Part shown: in pieces, positions 60,001-64,000 of the stretch
Layout of the letters: each line of letters starts with the position of its first letter
Position numbering within the stretch: the first letter of the stretch is position 1
From: Plutella xylostella
Lineage: Eukaryota; Arthropoda; Insecta; Lepidoptera; Plutellidae
Assembly (NCBI RefSeq): GCF_932276165.1
Contig: NC_063995.1
Location: 1,674,001 to 1,738,000, forward strand
Length of the DNA stretch: 64,000 nt
Direction of reading: 5' to 3'
The notes under the pieces: model-generated
Databases searched by the model: none
Seen by the model: only the letters and a program-made list of their open reading frames with translations
Told to the model about the DNA's origin: nothing
Position numbers and translations under genes: made by a program

Positions 60001-63000
60001 ATTTTGGCTACGGAACCCTAAAAACGGAATAGCATTTTGAGCATATATATGTATATAGGTAGGTACATACATCCAAGTGCGAGTGATGATCAAGTTTATT
60101 TACCAGTATACCATACCACCACCGAAATGTCTGTTGTGGTAAGGCAGGCAGTACCTACGAATACATATAAGCTTTATTCACACGCTGTTCAGTGTGATTG
60201 TTATTAAGTAGAATTACACGATGTATGATACCTAAAGATTAAAAAGGCTTTTCAAATGTTATAGGTACCTCTATAGCAAGTCTAGCGGCCGCGTTCGTTA
60301 TCAACGTCGATTAACTCGTTTAATGCGCATTCCACCAACCTCAGCGCCGCCGTATTTATGGCGAATCACAATATAATGACGTTTTGACGTTTATCTAAGT
60401 ACATCAATAACGAACCCGTGTAGCGTTACGCCTACTTAACACACACACTAAACACCATTACAACCCAGCCTCCACATTCCCTCTCCCCAGCGAGTCCGCG
60501 ACGAAGCCTCCGAGATGCGGCTGCGAGCCACGGCAGCGCTGATGGCGGCGTCGTCCCGCGGGACGCCGAGCATAGCCTTATGATTATGGAATGAAATGTT
60601 TTTCAATCGACGTAAAATTTTACGATTAAAGCTCGAATCTTTTATCATCTCTTGTGTGATTCGGTCTGTACATTTCCACTTCACAGCGAGTCCGCGACGA
60701 AGCCTCAGAGATGCGGCTCCGAGCCACGGCAGCCCTGATGGCGGCGTCGTCCCGGGCACAGGACGCCGAGCAGGGCCGCGCCGCGGAGCGCGCCTACTTC
60801 GCGCAGCGCTTCGACGACCGCAAGCGAGAGCTGGAGAAGCTGGAGAAGCGGATCTTTCCGCCAGCTGGTGAGGTTTACAGGATATAGGATACTGCAGCTT
60901 GTCTTTCTCTGCACGATCGGTGGTATTTGTATAATGCCCAGTAAACTAGAAATGACCCGGTCGGATGTGACGGCTAGTTCCAATAACCTATCTATGTATC
61001 GATTGGCGACCTGTAAGCAAGTAGGTATGTCGCGTCGAAGTTTTACAGTTAGCATTTGCTTTTATTAATGCACCTTATAATCGAAAGATACAGTAGCAAA
61101 ACATACACAATTTGTATACTGAAAAATCACCCCTTGACCTACCTTACTAAACCCCTTTCACATGTCCAGCTCGAGCGGCGGTGGTGCGGCAGGACTCGTC
61201 GGGCTCCACGGAGGGCGCGGCCACGGAGGAGAGCAGCGCCGCGCTGCACATGGAGGACGTCTTCCAGAAGCTCATGAAGCTTACTGGTGAGTTGTGGAGG
61301 GATTGGTTCAGAATAGGACAGCTGATGAATGCTGGGAACGTTTAACGAATCTACATAAGAGTTGAAAACCTACAAATGGACGTCCGGGCTATTGCACAGA
61401 GAAGTGATTTTTCGCAAGACTTACATTGCGCAGCCACGCAGCCACACCCAGACCCACAAGACATTTAACAGACGCATCGCCGAAAATCCAATTACCTTAA
61501 TGCATTTACTTAAACATGGTAAGTATTTGGGTTGTTTCGTACAGCTGAAATTCACGTATTCACGCATTCACGCATACCGAAGACATGAACCGCATTCTAT
61601 AACGACCGTCAGCTTCAGAATCTTATACAACGTATTAGCACCCCCAACACCCCCAATAACCTCTCCACCACCCCAAACCCCAGGAGTCACCGAAGCGGAA
61701 GAAGTCTTCGACCGGTTCCGAGCCCAACGCGAGACGTGCTCCCGACTCGGCTACCTGCAGCAGACCACGGAGGAGGAGAAGCTGGCGCTGGAGAAGACGC
61801 AGCAAGCGCTGCTGGCTGAGCTGGAGGCGTTCAAGTTCGCGTCGGTCAAGGATAAGGATGAGTAAGTATGTGCAACAGGTCGAGGGCTGTGCGGCCTGTG
61901 CGGCTGTGTACAATAACGCTGGCACCTCGATGACACACCTTAGTTGGCTACATTTGAATATAAACCTAGCATACAGCGCAGGTTGTATAAGAAAACATAA
62001 GCAGGCTATTTACATCACCGCCTGTTAGTACTTCCCGTGTAGATTAAGCAATGCAACTATCTCTCGTCTCGGAGCCACATTAGTCATCAACTTATCACCA
62101 TTACAGAGTTCCCTTGCAGTGGCTGCTAAAACTCTCGTAGAGGCACAGCCATAGGCAGGATATGGAAGACGATCTACAAGACATCTGAATTTACCCTAAT
62201 TTCCAAGCTAGTATACCTGTTATCATAATTATTTCAGAGCGCAAGACCAGATAAATGACCTGAAAGCTGAGATAGCAAAGGAAGAGGAAAACATAGTAGA
62301 ATTGGAGAAGAAGAACTCCGAGGTGGACACTCTGCTGATGGAGATCAAGAAACTGCTGTATGACCTCTGCAAACTGCTGGACGTAAGTAGTAGAAGTGAC
62401 TATAGCATCCTTGGCTAATATCACCAGTCTAGCGGGCTAGAGAAACCAACGATACAACTCCCTCTTTGTGGTCTCTACTCGAGAACTCGTGTAATCTTTG
62501 AAATAATGGCCTAGCCAAGGCATGTTCAAACACTAGCTCGTACTTTGTGCTTATCTACAATCTATTGCCCATAGAGATGGAATCGTCTGTAGCCAGCGCC
62601 TAGTCACACTGGCTATACAAAAACGATGTGTCGGAGCGTTGCTGCGCTAAATACGACTGCTCTGGGATGCATTAAACGTAGTTACTTACAGATTACTTTA
62701 TAAACATCGCATTCATAAACTCCCCTTATTTCCCCCCTACAGATAGTCCCAGACCCCCCCGTGCCCGAGTGGACGGCGGAGGCGCGCGACATCCAGGAGG
62801 TGGTGTCAGTGCTCAGCTCGAGGTACTCTGCCGCCGCAGCCCGCGCCGCTGATGTTAGAGCGAGACGGGGCGATGTGACCCCAGTCATGCCTTCTAATGT
62901 GAGTGATCAACGATCTTTGTTGTAACTATGATATGGTTATTTCCACATAAATAAATAATTTTGACAACGAGTTATCACATCATAAGGTGGCATAGATGGG

Positions 63001-63840
63001 CTTAGCTGTATCTACAGGATTCCTAAGGATTCCCCTTATCTTCCACTACCTACTACCACGGATCCCTCGAATATCAGAGCTTTTAGAATATGGGTCAGGT
63101 CGATGGTGGTCATGTGCGTCAAGCTTCATATTACTACTAGTGGCCAATCCATACCAACATCTAACAAAGGGTTATATAGCAAGAGTAGCACATAACTACA
63201 TGGCCTATTACTCTCATTTCCTCTCAGCCGCCCAGCGGAGCCGCCTCAGCGGCGGGCGTCAGCACCCACACCACCCCGCGGGAGGCCGAGGCCCCCGTGC
63301 CCACCTACAAGGAGCTGCTGCAGAGGGAACCCGTCAGACCACCGCGTAAGTTGTGGAGAATACTTGAAGCCTTTGCTATAGCATGGGGTCCCAAATGGGT
63401 AGGGGCAGCTGGGAAGGGGAGTGATAGGGGTGGTCTAAATAAAAGTAAATAAAAAGAGGCTAGTAGTGGATGTATGATGAAACATTCGTACTTCGGAGGT
63501 TCACACTTTCAGAATTAGCTCCTTATAAACATCATAACGACCATATACCTATGTGCTCTTTACGATTATAGGTACCTACTACCATAGAATAACGAGACTA
63601 GCACTTGTACACTTGTTATTCTATGCTACTACTCCACTTTGACCTCTAGTCAAATACATACTCGTAATATTATGAATGCAGTTATAGTCTTGTTGTCATA
63701 CCCTTGCTTATGATTTGCTTCCAGCATCGGATGAAGAGGAGGACATTCCGTCCAGGTCTTACCTGAAGAGGCAGGCGCAGTTGATTCTGGACACCAAGTC
63801 TAGGAGAAAAGGATTCCGTCCGCCGTATCCCAGGAAATGA
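57022..63840 (+). CDS. ODAD3: Outer dynein arm docking complex subunit 3 (CCDC151)
   Basis: A 560-residue, almost wholly coiled-coil protein that in other animals helps dock outer dynein arms on axonemal microtubules. In an insect that means mainly sperm flagella and mechanosensory cilia. Coding exons: 57022-57127, 57650-57849, 58230-58409, 58861-58949, 59049-59145, 60687-60867, 61170-61286, 61684-61861, 62238-62382, 62743-62898, 63228-63345, 63725-63840. All have GT-AG borders and every join keeps frame. Family hallmarks: KKKIQLSEGQRKSHYEENEE at about residues 29-48, an FQKLMKLTGVTEAEEVFDRF segment near 315-334, and a basic C-terminus DIPSRSYLKRQAQLILDTKS followed by RRKGFRPPYPRK. Length is close to vertebrate CCDC151 (about 600). 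AATAAA lies at 63939-63944. No truncation is seen. Confidence 0.88.
57261..57459 (+). mobile_element. Lep1-type non-autonomous Helitron, copy 2, in ODAD3 intron 1
   Basis: It starts TCCTACTAATATTATAAATG after an A and ends in the GCGAAGCTCGC hairpin plus GGAACAGCTAG before a T. This is the Helitron pattern of a TC start, a CTAG end and insertion between A and T. Same orientation as the host gene. Confidence 0.85.
59187..59447 (+). mobile_element. tRNA-derived SINE in ODAD3 intron 5
   Basis: The head has a clear polymerase III B box (GGTTCGATTCC near 59239) and an A-box-like GGCGTAATGGTTAGTG. The body contains GTTCTGCCTAGCTTGGGGTC and GGCCGTGTGTGAGATGTCC, and it ends in TTTA repeats. It is a different SINE family from that at 50708. 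A flanking duplication is not clear because another repeat abuts its 3' end. Confidence 0.85.
59448..60024 (+). repeat. Dispersed lepidopteran repeat with inverted GGGTTCCGTA ends, ODAD3 intron 5
   Basis: It starts AAAAAACCGGCCAAGTGCGA and GTCGGGCTCGCGCAC, then AGGGTTCCGTAG at about 59487. It ends with AAGGGTTCCGTTTTTGCC and TACGGAACCCTAAAAA, so the two ends share an inverted word. An 8-bp tandem repeat GACAGACG lies at about 59935-59971. The interior has no protein domain. It is a better preserved copy of the family at 53885. Confidence 0.75.
60491..60572 (+). pseudogene. Decayed duplicate of ODAD3 exon 6
   Basis: It repeats the first ~80 bp of exon 6 (60687 onward), including a working-looking CCCCAG acceptor. 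The first 22 codons differ from exon 6 only at three synonymous third positions. A small indel after TCGTCCCG then shifts the frame to a TGA near 60584, and no GT donor follows closely. If spliced in it would truncate ODAD3 at about residue 255. It may be a real intragenic duplication or a haplotype artefact of assembly. Confidence 0.85.
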
Positions 63841-64000
63841 GTTACAATAACGACATTGTCTTAAAGAGTTTACTTACCAATATTTACTTACCTTCACTGC
63901 AGTAGTTCAATAATATACTTTCACATTTTATACACGAAAATAAATTGAAATGAACTGAGGGTAGTTTGTATTTCGATTTTGAAAAGTGCGTTGAAAGAAC

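Noticed and set aside
61362..61865. 167-codon ORF read as an independent gene
   Set aside because: Its C-terminal part is ODAD3 exon 8 (61684-61861). The rest is intron read through the acceptor.

Overview
The window looks like nuclear DNA of a moth or butterfly (Lepidoptera). It is AT-rich, its genes are split by GT-AG introns, and it carries dispersed repeats I associate with lepidopteran genomes: Lep1-type Helitrons, tRNA-derived SINEs, the repeat family ending in GGGTTCCGT...TACGGAACCCT, and 3' stubs of non-LTR retrotransposons. The species cannot be named from the sequence alone. Gene density is low: two host genes, one intact DNA transposon with two genes, and much intronic or repeat sequence.

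Right end (57022-63840, + strand): a complete 12-exon gene for a 560-residue coiled-coil protein that I assign to ODAD3/CCDC151, an outer dynein arm docking complex subunit. All eleven splice junctions keep frame. Upstream and in opposite orientation (first ATG at 56181, - strand) begins a second gene. Its first coding exon (56181-56085) encodes a signal peptide, and its phase-matched second exon (26002-25924) encodes the first part of an EGF-like domain. Together with the 30-kb first intron this fits the 5' end of Notch or another EGF-repeat receptor. The two genes are head to head across 840 bp that should hold both promoters. Everything left of 56085 is then probably introns 1 and 2 of the EGF gene.

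Intron content, left to right: a frame-broken ORF (1543-1887); unrecognised ORF segments near 4.7-5.3 kb; a repeat with inverted arrays of degenerate units (8430-9170); a non-autonomous hAT element with a perfect 8-bp target duplication (13248-13799); an apparently intact PIF/Harbinger transposon (14557-17308); small palindromic elements; a Lep1 Helitron (21322-21524); a MITE-like element carrying a nested 5'-truncated LINE with a 12-bp duplication (23024-23481); another LINE 3' end (24711-24863); a 28-nt U2 snRNA fragment flanked by a 13-bp duplication (42683-42736); and a cluster of Harbinger-like, SINE and LINE remnants (about 48.7-52.3 kb).

The most unusual object is the Harbinger transposon. 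Its transposase gene runs inward from the left end and its MADF-BESS gene runs inward from the right end, and they interlock. The last exon of each lies wholly inside the intron of the other, on the opposite strand. Both reading frames are intact and the terminal inverted repeats are identical for 37 bp, which suggests recent activity. Other observations are eight exact TGCGCNNGCGCA palindromes (NRF1/Ewg-like) in the EGF-gene introns, a decayed duplicate of ODAD3 exon 6 differing from the real exon only at synonymous sites, and a possible RFX X-box about 90 bp upstream of the ODAD3 start.
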